64,000 bases of DNA from Diploscapter coronatus (Eukaryota > Nematoda > Chromadorea > Rhabditida > Rhabditidae). A program made the position numbers and the translations under genes. The notes beneath the pieces are model-generated. The model saw only the letters and a program-made list of their open reading frames with translations, was not told where the DNA came from and made no database searches. The stretch is from contig OZ038423.1 of the NCBI GenBank assembly GCA_964036155.1, positions 30,581,249-30,645,248 on the forward strand, in the 5' to 3' direction. Shown piece after piece: positions 12,845 through 25,011 of the stretch (positions are counted from its first letter, which is position 1; each line of letters begins with the position of its first letter).

Positions 12845-14585
12845 ATGATTTTATCTCATTTCAACAAGACTTATGCAATCGAGACCGGGTCTTGGAAGTA
12901 TTGGCACATGTTCTTCATCATAGAGATAATTATCATTATTATTTCGTATAAGTACTTCGTTACTTTTAACCTAATTGCAAAGTCTTAGGATACTTTTCAT
13001 CAACATCTGTCTATATGCGAATGAAAAGACGCGAAAATTTCACCTGAATTTGCGAGTTCCCGTATTTTGGTTTTATTTTCAATACGACTTCCAAGGGTCG
13101 GCATGGATATATCAGCGATATCTCATTTTGATCAGTGATCCTATCGGTTAGACTCAGATTATTCCAAATTTCGATGATTCGCAATTTTAGACATCGATTA
13201 CCCCTCTGACGTCTATATCGCGACATCTTACATTCGATTGATGTTTGGATTTGCAGGTAAATTATAGTGGCAATGACCAATTACGTGGGACAAAATAAAA
13301 GTGGAGAAAATTTTGATGTATGAAAATTAGTGCGCTGTTTGCAAAGGAATAAACAGGGTTGCAAATTTTGTACACGATGGCGATTTTTAAAAAACTCTTC
13401 GTGTATTGGAAGGTAGACAAAGAAAACCGACCGCGATAATTCATTGCAAAATTTATAGATGCGTGTCCAATCGTGTACGAAATTTGCAACCCTGGGAATA
13501 AGCGACATTTCATTGGTTCAAAAAATCACTTTGACGACTATTTGAAATTGCGCAATGCACGCCTCGCATATTCGAATTTGTGTACACCGTTTATTTTGTC
13601 CCAAGTTATCGGTCATTCACAAAAACTTCTCAGATTAGGCTATTTTTCTTTTAATTTTCAGCAACGTTTGTAGTTCCTGTCATAGTGATTGAAAGGGCCT
13701 TCGCTACATATCATTTTCGAAATTACGAATACAAAAAGCGACCTTTCCTGTGTGCATTTTTACTCATCACTTTAATGTTTAGTGGATTTGCTTGTGGAAT
13801 TGCTTATCATCAAGGTGAATTAAAAATTTCTATTCAAAATTATCGCTTTTCTAATTCTGAATTTCAGTTTCATCTACCATCCCATTGCTAGTTTTCGGGA
13901 TTTTAGCGAATATGCTAGCTATAGGGGTAGATTCATTCTTTTAGATTTTTTATTTTGAATTCCAGGCGAATATGATTATTCTAAAAGTGAATTGCATGCT
14001 ATTCAATGGATTCGCTGGATATAAGAACTTCAAGCGATATTCTTTGACGGAAAGATTCCAACTCTCGGAGAATATCAAAGTTTGCAAGGTAAGTGCTCGA
14101 GAATTATATAGAATCTTCAAATGGCATTATTTAGGCTGTATTGCGGTCGCTAGTATGGATTTGTACCGCGAATACGATAGCTTGTTCGTGTATGATTGCG
14201 GATAATTTTCACCTACCTATATTTTACGGCAATTTGTCGGGACTGATCATCGATATATCGTTTTTCTGGTAAATTTAACTGTGTGAATAGGTTAAGCGTT
14301 ATTTTATTCCAGGTACGTCTTCACGATACCACTCAAGATGTTCTTTGTGGGAGAGCAGTGGAGGACAGAGTTTTTTAGTGTGGTAATCAAAATTGATAAG
14401 ATTATTGTAACTCACAGTATGAATTACAGATTCGTATGCTGCGACCCCGAATAAACCCGTCGATTTTGAAGGGCTTCAACCGTAGGGTCGCTAGTGCTGA
14501 GGAAGAGACGAATCGCTACTTCGATATGCTAACCTCTCAATGGGAAGGCGGCGCCAACTCGAGGAAAAATGTCAACAAATATTAA
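12845..14585 (+). CDS. Serpentine chemoreceptor, class epsilon (sre family)
   Basis: Nine exons yield 337 residues: 12845-12951, 12989-13134, 13191-13256, 13662-13814, 13868-13926, 13966-14088, 14135-14268, 14313-14382, 14430-14585. The diagnostic sre signature ERAFATYHFRNYE sits at the end of TM3. SLTERFQLSENIKVCK, before the fifth/sixth segments, matches the sre pattern (LsxRYQlxEN). Seven hydrophobic segments are present, beginning FFIIEIIIIIIS. Relatives are nematode GPCRs, many expressed in chemosensory neurons; the ligand here is unknown. The start follows a TTTTCAG trans-splice-type site by 9 nt. Intron 3 (13257-13661) is enlarged by a foldback. RNase H2A begins only 243 nt downstream on the same strand, which is compatible with an operon. 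Confidence 0.88.
13267..13621. repeat. Foldback element filling an intron of the sre gene
   Basis: The outer arms are GCAATGACCAATTACGTGGG... near 13269-13298 and its imperfect reverse complement, TTTATTTTGTCCCAAGTTAT..., at about 13590-13619. Inner arms near 13357-13379 and 13470-13493 pair through GGGTTGCAAATTTTGTACAC and its complement. The element accounts for nearly all of a 405-nt intron in a gene whose other introns are mostly 40-60 nt. Confidence 0.8.
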
Positions 14586-14828
14586 ACTAACTATTTTCTC
14601 CTCAAAGTATGCTTCTATTTCACTTAAATTAGCTGTTTCATTTAAGCTATTTATAAATTATAATAAAAGTCAGTCGTACTCCGTTTATCATCGTACACTT
14701 TAACCAATGTCGTTCGTCGCTTTCACACCTCTGCATTGTTTTTGAATTCACTATTGTTTTATTTCGACTTTCGACGACGCCTTTTTCCCTATTTATTGTC
14801 TGTTCGAATTTATTTGACCTATTTGACT

Positions 14829-14941
14829 ATGTCTGCCGAAACTAACGATTCTATTCAACGTAGTCCGACTTGGAACGGTTTTGCGGAGAGAGAGCCTTGT
14901 GTTTTGGGCATTGACGAGGCTGGACGAGGTAATTTGAGGAA

Positions 14942-14973
<32 letters not shown>

Positions 14974-15736
14974 TGCTGGAATCTCTAGGCCCTGTGCTCG
15001 GTCCGATGGTCTATGGCTGTGCCGTTTCTCCTTTGTCCCAAGCCGAGCAGCTCAAGGCCTTGGGAGTAGCCGACTCGAAACAACTGACTGAGGAAAAGCG
15101 AGGGAAGATATTCAAGAGGATGGAGAGCGACGAGCAGACCCAGGGAGTTGTGGCCTATGCGCTGAGGAGTCTATCTCCCCAGTACATCTCCTGTTCGATG
15201 CTGAAACGAGCCAAGTTTTCGCTGAATGAAATCTCGCATTCCGCCGCGATCGCCCTGATTCGAGACGCCCTAAGCGCTGGAATCAACGTCGTCGAGATCA
15301 AAGTGGACACGGTCGGCCCCAAAGCCACCTATCAAGCGAAGCTCGAGTCGATCTTTCCGGGAATTTCCATCACCGTCACCGAAAAGGCCGACTCTCTATT
15401 TCCTGTAGTCAGTGCGGCTTCTATTGCTGCCAAAGTGACGAGAGACCGGTCTCTCAGGGATTGGGCGTTTGCTGAAAAGAACGTCAAAGTCCCGAAAGAA
15501 GGGTGGGGTAGTGGATATCCAGGCGGTAGGTTTAAAAATCTACAAAGCTCCCTAGAGAGTTAAAAAAAAATTTAGACCCAACTACGAAGAAGTTCCTTCA
15601 AGAGAGCGTCGACCCTGTTTTCGGATATAGTGGACTTGTGAGATTTTCCTGGAAGACCGCTGAGACTATTATCGAGAGACAATGTGTTCCAATGGAATTT
15701 GAGGAGAAGGAAAATTCAGCAGGTCAAAATTTATGA
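14829..15736 (+). CDS. rnh-2: Ribonuclease H2 subunit A (catalytic)
   Basis: Three exons (14829-14928, 14989-15525, 15576-15736) encode 265 residues. RNase H2 cuts the RNA strand of RNA:DNA hybrids and removes single ribonucleotides from nuclear DNA; subunit A is catalytic and works with B and C. Visible family motifs are [20 protein letters not shown] with the catalytic Asp-Glu pair, [21 protein letters not shown] with the third acidic residue, and [22 protein letters not shown] with the fourth, followed by [14 protein letters not shown]. All four acidic positions are intact. Length is slightly below the human protein (299). Intron 1 contains an AT dinucleotide run. The gene symbol is by homology to the worm gene and not proven orthologous here. 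Confidence 0.93.
14951..14973. repeat. (AT)n microsatellite
   Basis: About 11 AT units directly inside intron 1 of the RNase H2A gene. Confidence 0.9.
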
Positions 15737-16212
15737 GGCTATTTGAAGCTGCATGACATGGCAAGAATCACAAACGAAACACGTGGTGAAATAACTTATC
15801 ATCGCATTATTCCACCATATCTTATGTCATGATGTGTTTGGAGTCGCCATATTATTTTTATGTTTTTTCAAGAAGTTGAATTTTCTTATTTAGGTGGAGC
15901 TTCAATGCAGGCCTGGCTTGGTCCTAAAAGTATGAAACGCCACGCCTATTTCTCTGATAGGTGCATTTCTAGCGCTACGGACTTTTGATGAGTCTTGCCA
16001 TATTCTGCCAATTCATTTATTATCTCATTTCCCGATTCTCACTTTTTTCATACGGCTTTCACTTGTTATTTTCGGGTTTTCGATTTCAATAAACCTCGTT
16101 TAAATGTACTATCTTCGTAACTTTCTTTAAAGCCATTGAGTTTTCGAACTACGTGTGATATCTTCATTTTGCATTAAAGCTTGATTTATCGTTGTATTAT
16201 TTCTAGGCAAAG

Positions 16213-19200
16213 ATGGGGATTTTTTCGATTTCGAATCTTATAACGGTGGTTTTCATCGGGTATATGAGCCATTCAATGTACGATCTGTACACGCTGCTCA
16301 CTCCCAAGGAATGCACTTCCAGCACAAGGCACTGTTTGAAGGTACACTTTTTTTCTTTAATTTCAAAAAGATTTCTTATTTTTCATCTAAATGTTCATAT
16401 TTTTAGTAAATTTGAAAAAAAAATTCCGAGCTTTAAAGTTTATTATAATTTTTTAAATTCATTATTTTCAGCCGAAATTCTCCCCCGACAAAGACGGGCT
16501 CTTTCCTCCGCTCCAATTAAGAGTTTACGTCTCCAAAAGTGAGAGGGAACTTGGATCTTTGCTATTCAGCACGAAGGATTTTCAACTGGCTTGGGAGTTT
16601 GAAAAGAAGGTGAATTTTGAATTTAATTTTTTCTTTAAATGTATTTTTTCAGGTAAATTTGACGTTGACCCCTACGATGCGTCGAAATTCGACGAAAATT
16701 TTCGCTCAAGCCATTTTCCTGCCAAATGACTACAGTCACGATCAGCCGTTTCAGGTAAATTCTACTATTTTTTTAAAGATAAAAAATTCAGGGCCCCTGG
16801 TACGAGACGAAAATCGATTCGATGATCGTTTACCAGCCACCCATTCCGGAGACGTTCAATTTAATGCAAAAAGACGAGCAGAAGAAAGTTGAAGAAAAAA
16901 TGAGCAAAGTAAGATTTGTTAGGATTTACTTTAGGAGATTCTTCAAAATCGACTTATTCATCATTTTTCGGCTTTTTGTTTACTTTTGAAAATTTTCTTC
17001 AGGAAAAGCCTGTCCCTCATTTCCGTTCAGTTTTGCCACTCGTCGCTTCAAAGGACCCAGTGAGTTTCGATCTGGCACTGATGTCGAATATGATTAGGTT
17101 ATTTTTCAAAATTTTTTAAAGTTAAAGTTTATACATTATTTTTAGGGGCCTGATTTCAACTGATAGAGAGGACTCTTCGAAATACATGCCGTTCATCATG
17201 ATCGACACTTTGAGCATGCGATCCAAGGATCTGGTTGAGGTTATTTTTCAAATTCTTTTAAATTATAGGGTCACACGAAAGTCGGCATATATTTTTTAAA
17301 CGATGTAGAATTTATCCCTCTATCTATTTATTTTTGTTCTGAGATAATGAAAATTACATTGAAAAGGATAATAATTTGTGGAAACTAGAAAATTATTTAT
17401 GAGCCAAAGTTTCTGCTCAGAGATAGAGTAGATAATTGATACTAGACTTCTCAAAATTCGATCCGCAGAAAAAAACCGTATTTCATATTGAGGGGAAAAG
17501 CACATGTTTTCGTTTTTTTCTTGAAAAGGTGCGCTATTTTTCTGTGAGTCGATTTGAGGGTCGAGTTTTGAGAAGTCTGATTGACATATGAAGAGAATGA
17601 GCATTTTTTTAATTTCAAAAAGAAAATGATCGGATGATCGAAATCTTTTTTGTGAGTAAAATATTTGCAGCTAAAATCCACAACCGAGCAAATCGAGTTG
17701 TCGATTCATTATCGGCCGGTTTCGATGGCGAAATACCTTCTGCTGGCGCATATGGGCGTCGCCTGCAGTCAGGTCAAACAGATGGGCTTCGGCGAGAAGG
17801 ACGTTGACCAGGTTCGAATCCAGACTTGTGCAACGTGTTTTCGAACCGCATGAAACGAGATAATGCGTATTTTCGATAGGCGAAAAGAAGGCATGCTCTT
17901 TTTCGTCTTTCGGATAAGGCGTACTATCTCATTTCATGCAGTTAACTGCACGATTCAAAACGTTGCAACGTCTGGCTCGGATATTTTTTTCATTAAAATA
18001 CTGATTCTTGAAAAAAAAAACATTTAAAAAATAGCCAAGAATTTTAGCATTATGTTGAATTTTTTTAATCTAGAAAAAGAAATTTAATATTCTAGATAAA
18101 ATCCCTATTCGTCGATACGAACGTGTATTTGATCGGTGCGACGTTCGTCGTCTCGGCCCTCCACCTGCTGTTCGACATTTTGTCCTTCAAAAACGACATC
18201 TCGTTTTGGCGAGCCAAAAGGACTATGGTTGGAATTTCGACGAAGTGAGTTTTTTTTTTAATTTCATATCCTCGAAAGAACAATAAAATTGGAAGATTCA
18301 ATATTATTTTTATAACTTAGAAATAAAGACTTGTAAAATCAAAACAGTGAAAATGCATTCTAATTTTTAAGAGAATTATTTTGTTATTAAAAATACTTTT
18401 TTATTTTGAAAAATTCAAAAAGTGGAAATATTCAGAGCCCTACTGTGGAAAGTGTTCTCGTACACGGTGCTCTTTTTCCATTTGTTCGAGGAAAACACGA
18501 GTCTGTTGGTGGTCATTCCGATGGGCGTTTCAGCGCTAATCGAGTACTGGAAGGCCATCAAGGCTTTCAAGGTTCGCATTTTTTATTTGGGTTTCTTTTT
18601 GCAAAATAGTTATAGCAGTTTCATAATTTTAAACATAGTAGTATGAGAAAAGAGTCGTTTACTTATCAAATCCAACTTGATTTGGATAGAGACTACGATA
18701 TTATTTTATAGAAATTTCTATTTTTGCCAACTCCAAAAAATTCCCAGATCTCATTTTCCATCTCCGGGGGCATTAAATTTGGGGAGCATTCAAAGGACGA
18801 AGTGGAGACCGAGCAATTGGACAATCAAGCCATGAAGTATCTGTCCTATCTAATGGCACCGCTTTGCATCGGAGGCGCGATTTACAGGTTTCAAATTTCA
18901 ATCTTCAAGCTTCTTCAAACTCTAGGCCTCAAAAAGATTAGCATATTTTCAAGAGGATAAAAGAATTCTTTTTCCCTAATGATGGATATTTCTTTGTGGG
19001 TCCAATTGGAAAAAAAATATTTTCATGCTGAAAAATAGTATTTTTAAGTCTGGCCTACATCCCGCATAAATCCTGGAGAAGTTGGGTACTTGAATCCCTG
19101 GCGAACGGAATCTACGCGTTCGGATTTCTCTTCATGCTGCCTCAGCTCTTCCTGAATTATAAATTGAAAAGCGTCGCCCACTTGCCATGGAGAGCCTTCA

Positions 19201-19782
19201 TGTACAAGGTAAATTTTGAAATCTTCAAATTTGTCATAATTTTCTGGTCTCCTATATTTATTACCAGTTCACCGATTGTTTTGGTTAGGTAGTATAGGGA
19301 AAAAATGGTAATCATAGTGAATTGATGAAAAATAAAAAGGGCTATTCCTGTCTCAAACAGGTCAAATTGTTGCAGGCCTTCAACACATTTATCGACGATC
19401 TCTTTGCCTTTGTCATCACAATGCCAACCGCTCACAGAATTGCTTGTTTCAGGTTTGACAGATGAAAACTTTAACTTGTAATTCTGGAAAACAGCAATAT
19501 GACGCATAGCATTCACGAAATAGTAGCTTTGTAAGATAACGATATATCTCGATTACGCTATTTTTCATATTCCGTGCTGTTATTTAGTCATTAAAGTAGC
19601 CCTGTAATAATTTTATAAATTCTATTTTCTCCAGAGACGACGTGGTATTCGTGATTTACTTGTATCAAAAATGGCTCTACCCGGTCGACTACAGAAGAGT
19701 CAATGAGTTTGGCCAGTCCGGTGATGAAAATGGAGACGATAAAAAATCGGGAAAATCCGAGAAACTCAAGAAAGAAGAATAG
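16213..19782 (+). CDS. CLPTM1L-like multipass membrane protein
   Basis: Thirteen exons join in phase to 541 residues, close to human CLPTM1L (538) and well short of CLPTM1. Exons: 16213-16341, 16472-16609, 16653-16754, 16792-16908, 17003-17097, 17146-17239, 17671-17811, 18096-18244, 18436-18571, 18748-18887, 19049-19208, 19376-19452, 19635-19782. An N-terminal hydrophobic anchor (SNLITVVFIGYMSHSMYDLY) leads into a luminal domain containing LQLRVYVSKSE. Several TM segments follow, including VYLIGATFVVSALHLLFDIL and GIYAFGFLFMLPQLFLNYKL. A conserved end reads DDVVFVIYLYQKWLYPVDY, and a short Lys/Glu-rich tail closes the protein. Human CLPTM1L is an ER lipid scramblase proposed to act on GPI precursors (glucosaminyl-PI); the same role is inferred here. 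The ATG follows TTTCTAG by a few bases, a likely trans-splice acceptor. Two introns (17240-17670 and 17812-18095) are enlarged by foldbacks. Confidence 0.88.
17444..17578. repeat. Foldback element in a CLPTM1L-like intron
   Basis: The left arm AGACTTCTCAAAATTCGATC... and the right arm ...GGGTCGAGTTTTGAGAAGTCT pair over about 30 nt with a few mismatches. It lies wholly inside intron 17240-17670. Confidence 0.8.
17822..17973. repeat. Foldback element 10 nt from a splice donor
   Basis: The left arm AGACTTGTGCAACGTGTTTT... and the right arm ...CAAAACGTTGCAACGTCT are imperfect reverse complements. An inner pairing is ATGAAACGAGATAATGCGTA with TACTATCTCATTTCATGC. The element begins just downstream of the donor at 17812. 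Confidence 0.8.
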
Positions 19783-20297
19783 TCTATTCATTTTTCTATT
19801 CGCTTTAGAAGTATGAAATTGGGCTGAAGGCACTTGGTTACTAAACGCTGTTTCTCCTCTTTTTCGTCTTTTCCCACATTATCTCGTTTTTGGCAACAAA
19901 GTACCTTCAGCCTGAAAATTGGGGTCTTTCAATAGAATTTTGTTGTGATATCAAATAGAATTTTTAAGAATGGTTCACTTTTCTTGCCTGGAGCATTCGT
20001 TCTACTATCATTTTTATACGAAATTTGTGATCTGGTAGTTACAGTAATTCAATTTTACTTGCAGCTGAAAGCGTTTCTTTTGCGAAAATAACTTTCGATT
20101 CCTAGTCTTTTATTTTTGAATTGTTTATTTATTATGGGTGGGTTTATTTAAATAAAAAACTTAGATAAGATCATTCATTCAAAATTCAAGTAATATACAC
20201 CTAAAAATGTCCGAATCCCGTACACACACACATGTGTAATGTGTCAAATATAATAGTGTTGGCGCGATTTGTTCTGATCTGTTACGAGCGAGAAAAT

Positions 20298-22948
20298 ATG
20301 AAGGGGGTGGACTCCAAAAAGATAAACAACACGGTGAGCGAAAGTGGCCATAGACGGAAAAAACCGGGGGAGGGTCCTGATTGACCGGCACTCGACCGGA
20401 CACACACAAGGACCGAGGAAATGACTTTGAGGGAAGTCGAGCGGGTGAGAAGAAGACCGACGAGAATTGATAGGCAAACATTGCTCCTGCTACCCCGCTA
20501 GTGTGAAGAAGCGCTAAAGAATGTGTCTCGACCAGTGAAAGTCACACCGACACAGCTTCTGAAATATTCTGGTCTACAATTTACACTCGCAGTCATGATT
20601 TTCTCGCTGCTAGGCCTTATTATATCAGGTATGGTTCCATTTTGTAAAAAGTATACATTTGCCTGCAAATTGCAGCCGGTAGCTCGAAAGCAGCGCCACT
20701 ATGTGATCAGAGGACGGTCGGATACATCACATCCTGGGGAAATCGCACCTTCACTGATGAGCAAGCTAGCAGGCTGACACATTTGGTCTTCGCCTTCTTC
20801 GTGATGGAGTCGAACGGTGATTTGCACTTGGAGAATGAAGCCGCTGGGGAACGACTCAAGGAAATCATCAAGGTCTGAAAATTACTGAAAAAAACACAGT
20901 CGAGTTATTTAGGTAGCTCGAAGACGCGAGAATTTGAGAGTTCTTTTTGCTATAGGAGGCTGGGGAAATTCGCAGTACTTTTCCTTGCTTACAGCTGACC
21001 ACCCCAGGAGATCGATACTCATCGACAGTATTATCAATGTCATCAAGAAGCACGATTTCGACGGAGTCGACTTGGACTGGGAGTACCCAGTCACTGGGGG
21101 AGATGTGGAAGGCACTCCGGCTGATCGCAAGAACTACGTTCACTTGATGCGAGAGCTGAGAAATCGACTGAGAGACTTGGAAGAAGAGCAGAGTCGAAAG
21201 GATGGATACGTATTGTCTTTCGCTGGAGCCGCAGGACATTGGGTATTGAAGCCAGGTAGAGGAAAATGACAATTTTCAACTGTTAAAGAAAATTTGAAGG
21301 CTACGACTTGATTCAATTGGTGAAGTACGTCGACTTCGTCAATGTCATGTCGTACGACTACTTCGGCGCGTGGCAGTCCAAGTGGGGAGCCTACACAGGC
21401 CCACCAGCTCCGCTGCACTTTGCAATGCCGAAGAAGTTTGGGAATTTCAATTTTTCTTCAAGAAATGACAAAAATTTAGATTCTCAGGACGGATGAACGT
21501 CCATGCGACGATGAAGTACTACGGTTGTCAGTTGAAGGCTACAAACAAAGTAAAAATGACGAGTTGTTATTTCTTCAAGTAATGAAACCAGATCAACATG
21601 GGCATTCCGTTCTATGGCCGCTATTGGCATAACGTCGGCGATGCAGTCGATCCTGCAGACGACATGTGGCGAACGGCCACGCCTGCTGATGGCGAATTCA
21701 AATACGAGGTTCTTTAGAAACTTTTCTTTGAAAATATCAAAAATATAGGGTGGGGATATTCAATGGCATGATCTGCCGAACAAAGCCGATCTCTCTATGA
21801 CGAGATTTCACGCCGGCGCAAAGGCGCCCTTCATTTGGCTGCCAGAGAAAAAGATGTTCATCGGCTTCGAAAATGCTGAGAGTCTCGGGCACAAGGTTTA
21901 CTAATTTTCTTTTTTTTCGAAGAAAAGCAGCATGTTTTTCTCGCAGATGGAATATTTATCGGCGAATAACCTTGGCGGCGTCATGATTTGGGCGATCGAT
22001 TTCGACGATGACAACTTGAGCCTCTTAAAGGCTTTAGAGGTGAAGTGTGATTCCCTCCTTTTAAAAATAGAAAGTCACTTAACAGAATCGATCGTGTTCC
22101 GAAAAACCGTCGGAATTCACTTATAAATGTTCACCTATCAATGAGCAACGCTGGTGGACGTTCGATGATGACCCAGACCTGGCCGGATCGTGTGGCAAAT
22201 CTGCGCCACTCTACAACGGATATTACCCAGTTTGTGATCCTGACGACCCTGGACACTCTTGCTGTGGAAAATTTGGATATTGTGGAGCTGGCCCTGATTA
22301 CTGCAGTTGTCCAGGCAACTACCATTTGACAGAGTGATCTTTCTGGGGAAAGACTGACTTGGCAAAAATCACTCCGTCACACTATCACACGGTCAAATTT
22401 AACTAATTCCAGAATGCGTGGATTATGGTGCGGATCCGATGCTCATTTTGAAGGAGCCAATCAAGCCTACTCAGAAAGAAATTACTTGGTACACGGCAGA
22501 CGCTGGAGATGGCAAAAGAGGTCGATGTGGCAGGACTGCTCCTCAGCTCAACGGACAATACCCAACTTGCAATCCCGATGACCCGGCAGCTCATTGCTGC
22601 TCAAATGGGGGATTCTGTGGAAATTCAAAAGTACGAATGTTCCAATTAAACCAAGTACGAGTATTTGCAATGCAGGAGCACTGTGAGTGCCAGGGATGCA
22701 TCGATTTCTCGAAGCAGAAGGACTTCCGCTGGAAGCCAGCTGAATGGTGGACGTTCACCGACAACTCGACGAACATTGGGCGATGTGGCCCTGATGCCCC
22801 TCGGTTACTGACGGGAAAGATCCCAAAATGCGACCCAGAGTCGCAATCGGCCTGCTGCAGCCAGGCTGGCTATTGCGGTACAGGCGACGCATATTGCAAG
22901 TGCTTGGGATGTGTGGACTTCAAGGCCAATCCCAGCTATGAATATTGA
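20298..22948 (+). CDS. Membrane-anchored GH18 chitinase-like protein with three hevein-type chitin-binding domains
   Basis: Twelve exons give about 661 residues: 20298-20333, 20502-20628, 20676-20872, 20913-21255, 21300-21435, 21480-21549, 21592-21708, 21749-21895, 21947-22039, 22086-22314, 22413-22630, 22676-22948. A short cytosolic start is followed by one TM segment ([16 protein letters not shown]), so type II topology is likely. The GH18 barrel follows: [10 protein letters not shown], then GVDLDWEYP as part of an intact DxxDxDxE with the catalytic Glu, then [10 protein letters not shown] and [12 protein letters not shown]. The C-terminus holds three repeats of about 70 residues, each with W(W/Y)T, CG..AP, CC...G(Y/F)CG and C.C..C.D. 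These look like type-1 chitin-binding (hevein) modules. The family hydrolyses chitin, or binds it if inactive; here catalysis looks possible. One intron (22315) has a GC donor, and another (22631-22675) is 45 nt with no stop codon, so it can be retained in frame. The short first exon is less certain. Confidence 0.85.
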
Positions 22949-23105
22949 ACTTCGTATAAGTTATTCAAATCTCATTGTTAGCGATTGTTAATAGACCAAA
23001 TATCTGCATTCATTTATGAAATGAAATAAAACTTTGAAGAAATGAAACGATTTATTATTTCGATCATTATTCGCGAACTTTCGATCTTGAGGCACTTCGT
23101 TGAAG

Positions 23106-24949
23106 TTATGCCTTTCTGACGCGCTTTCTGTATCCGCCGTGGTTCGAGTTGTTCTCGACAGCAGCGGTACGAGCGGGGCAAGGGCAGTAAGCCGAATCGC
23201 TTCCAGGAGCACCCGAAGATCCGCTTCAAATTAACCAAGCTAACTACATTCTTAGAATGTCATTAATTTGTCTTACTTGTCACCAGGCTGACCCTGAAAT
23301 TCACAAATTTAGCTCAAGTTTAAGATTTAGTATCAGTTGAACTTACGTCGGATCCAGCGCTTCCCGGCTGACCGTCGGGTCCAGCACTAAATTAGCAAAA
23401 ATGAGGATATTTCGCAAATCTGAATAACTCACGGGCCAGCTTCGCCGTCCTTTCCTGATTCTGAAACGTTTCGGATTTAGACTTAATCTCAGACTTCAAA
23501 ATATGGATCAAACCTCCATCTTGGCCTGGCTGGCCGCTGAAATGAATTTATTAGTGATTAGTCATTGAAGTAAATTGAGCTTACTCGCTTCCAGCACTGC
23601 CTTGTGGGCCGGCCTCACCCTAAATATGATCAATTTACTTCATCTTCCTAGGTATTCTGAGTTACAGCTGGTCCTGGCATGCCTTGTCCGCGCTCAGCGT
23701 CTTGTCCGTTGGGTCCAGCTGAATTCGGGCGGTAAAAATCTGCTGAAAATTTCTTAAAAGCAGGAACATACGCTGTCCTGGCTCTCCTCTGAAATTTCAA
23801 TTTTCTCACATGTTACTTCAAATTTCATTTTAGCTTACGGTGCGCCGTCAGCTCCTGCATCGCCTGCTTCTCCGATTCCACCGCTAAAAAGTGGTGTGTG
23901 AGATTTGAAAACCGAGACTATTGTCTAACTCAGCGCCATTTTGACCAGGTGTTCCTAAATCAGATGAAAGTTAGTTCAGTCGAAGAAGGCGAATCTTACC
24001 GTCTTGTCCATTGTTTCCGTTGGGGCCAGCTGGAATGAATAATGAATTATAGGTTGGATCAATGATACTTTGGACTTACGTTCTCCAGCTGCGCCGTCGG
24101 GTCCAGGTCTGAATCACGGGGCATTGTATCTCTGAATAGTATGAAAAAAAAGAAATGTAAACTTACGGTCCAGGTGGTCCTGAAAAGAAAGCATTTAAAT
24201 TTCAACGAGAAAATTTCCTCGAACGAACCCATCGGACAAGTGATGCAGCCTCCTGGTCCAGAGTCGGCGGTGATTCCGATTCCTTTGCCTCCCGGAATTC
24301 CGTTTTCACCTGCCTCACCCTATAAATGTCTCATTTTGAATCAAAAGATGAGAACATTCCTACAGGCGCGCCATCCTCTCCCTGCTGTCCTGGCTGAAAT
24401 GAAAAATGAGATTATTTTGAGATCTGGAAAAAAGTTGAGCTGAACGAACCGGGCCTGGGGGTCCTAAAATTGGGAAATTATGGGTGATTTTTGAAAGAAC
24501 TTCTTGCCTGCAGGGCAGTTCTGCGACTGCGGTCCGCAGTTGCATTGTGGAGCCTGTCTCTTGTTTCTTCCGAAGAGAGTCTGGAGATTTGGCGTCTGGG
24601 GAACGATCATTTCCTTCCAGGCTTCGTTGGCGGTCATCTGCAGAAGTTCGAACTTTGGTTTTCTTTAGCGATAGTAGTAAGTAGAAAATTGTAGGCAGAA
24701 TTGGACAGAAATCGACTAATATAAAGTGCCTATGAAGATTGGAGAAGATTTACAATTCGTGCTTATTACTTTAAGTTATGTTTTGAAGGAAACAAAAATT
24801 AAACTGACTCTGAACTCGATCATCTCGTCCATGACTTCATCGTAGAGATTGTTGATGTCCTGGAAGAGGACGCCAACCATGACAAGGCAGGCCAGGATGA
24901 CGACGCCCGAAGCGCCTGAGGCGACCGTAACGAGCACTTTGGCAGACAT
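23106..24949 (-). CDS. Cuticle collagen with about 18 exons
   Basis: The minus-strand start MSAKVLVTVASGASGVVILA is an N-terminal signal/TM segment typical of nematode cuticle collagens. It is followed by DEMIEFRMTANEAWKEMI and a furin-type site GRNKR before QAPQCNCGPQSQNCPAG. Gly-X-Y repeats then run through 15 or so very short exons, with a small Cys break (GGCITCPMG). They end in AYCPCPARTAAVENN and a basic tail with KRVRKA. Such proteins form trimers that build the cuticle. Most nematode cuticle collagens have one to three introns, so this exon density is striking. The intron after NCPAG begins GCAAGA (GC-AG, donor at 24507). The junction at 23932 appears to use a non-GT donor. A TATA box lies 55-62 nt upstream. 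Confidence 0.88.
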
Positions 24950-25003
24950 TCGCTCTCTCCTTCGGCTATAGGAGTGACTAACACGTCAGCCTTAACCCCA
25001 AGG

Positions 25004-25011
25004 CTTTTATA
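25004..25011 (-). promoter_or_regulatory. TATA box of the collagen gene
   Basis: Reading the minus strand, TATAAAAG occurs 55-62 nt upstream of the collagen ATG (24949), the usual place for a TATA box in cuticle collagen genes with short 5' UTRs. Confidence 0.6.

Noticed and set aside
17800..17825. GGTTCGAATCC, like a tRNA B box
   Set aside because: It spans a splice donor in the CLPTM1L-like gene, and no cloverleaf or A box fits around it.
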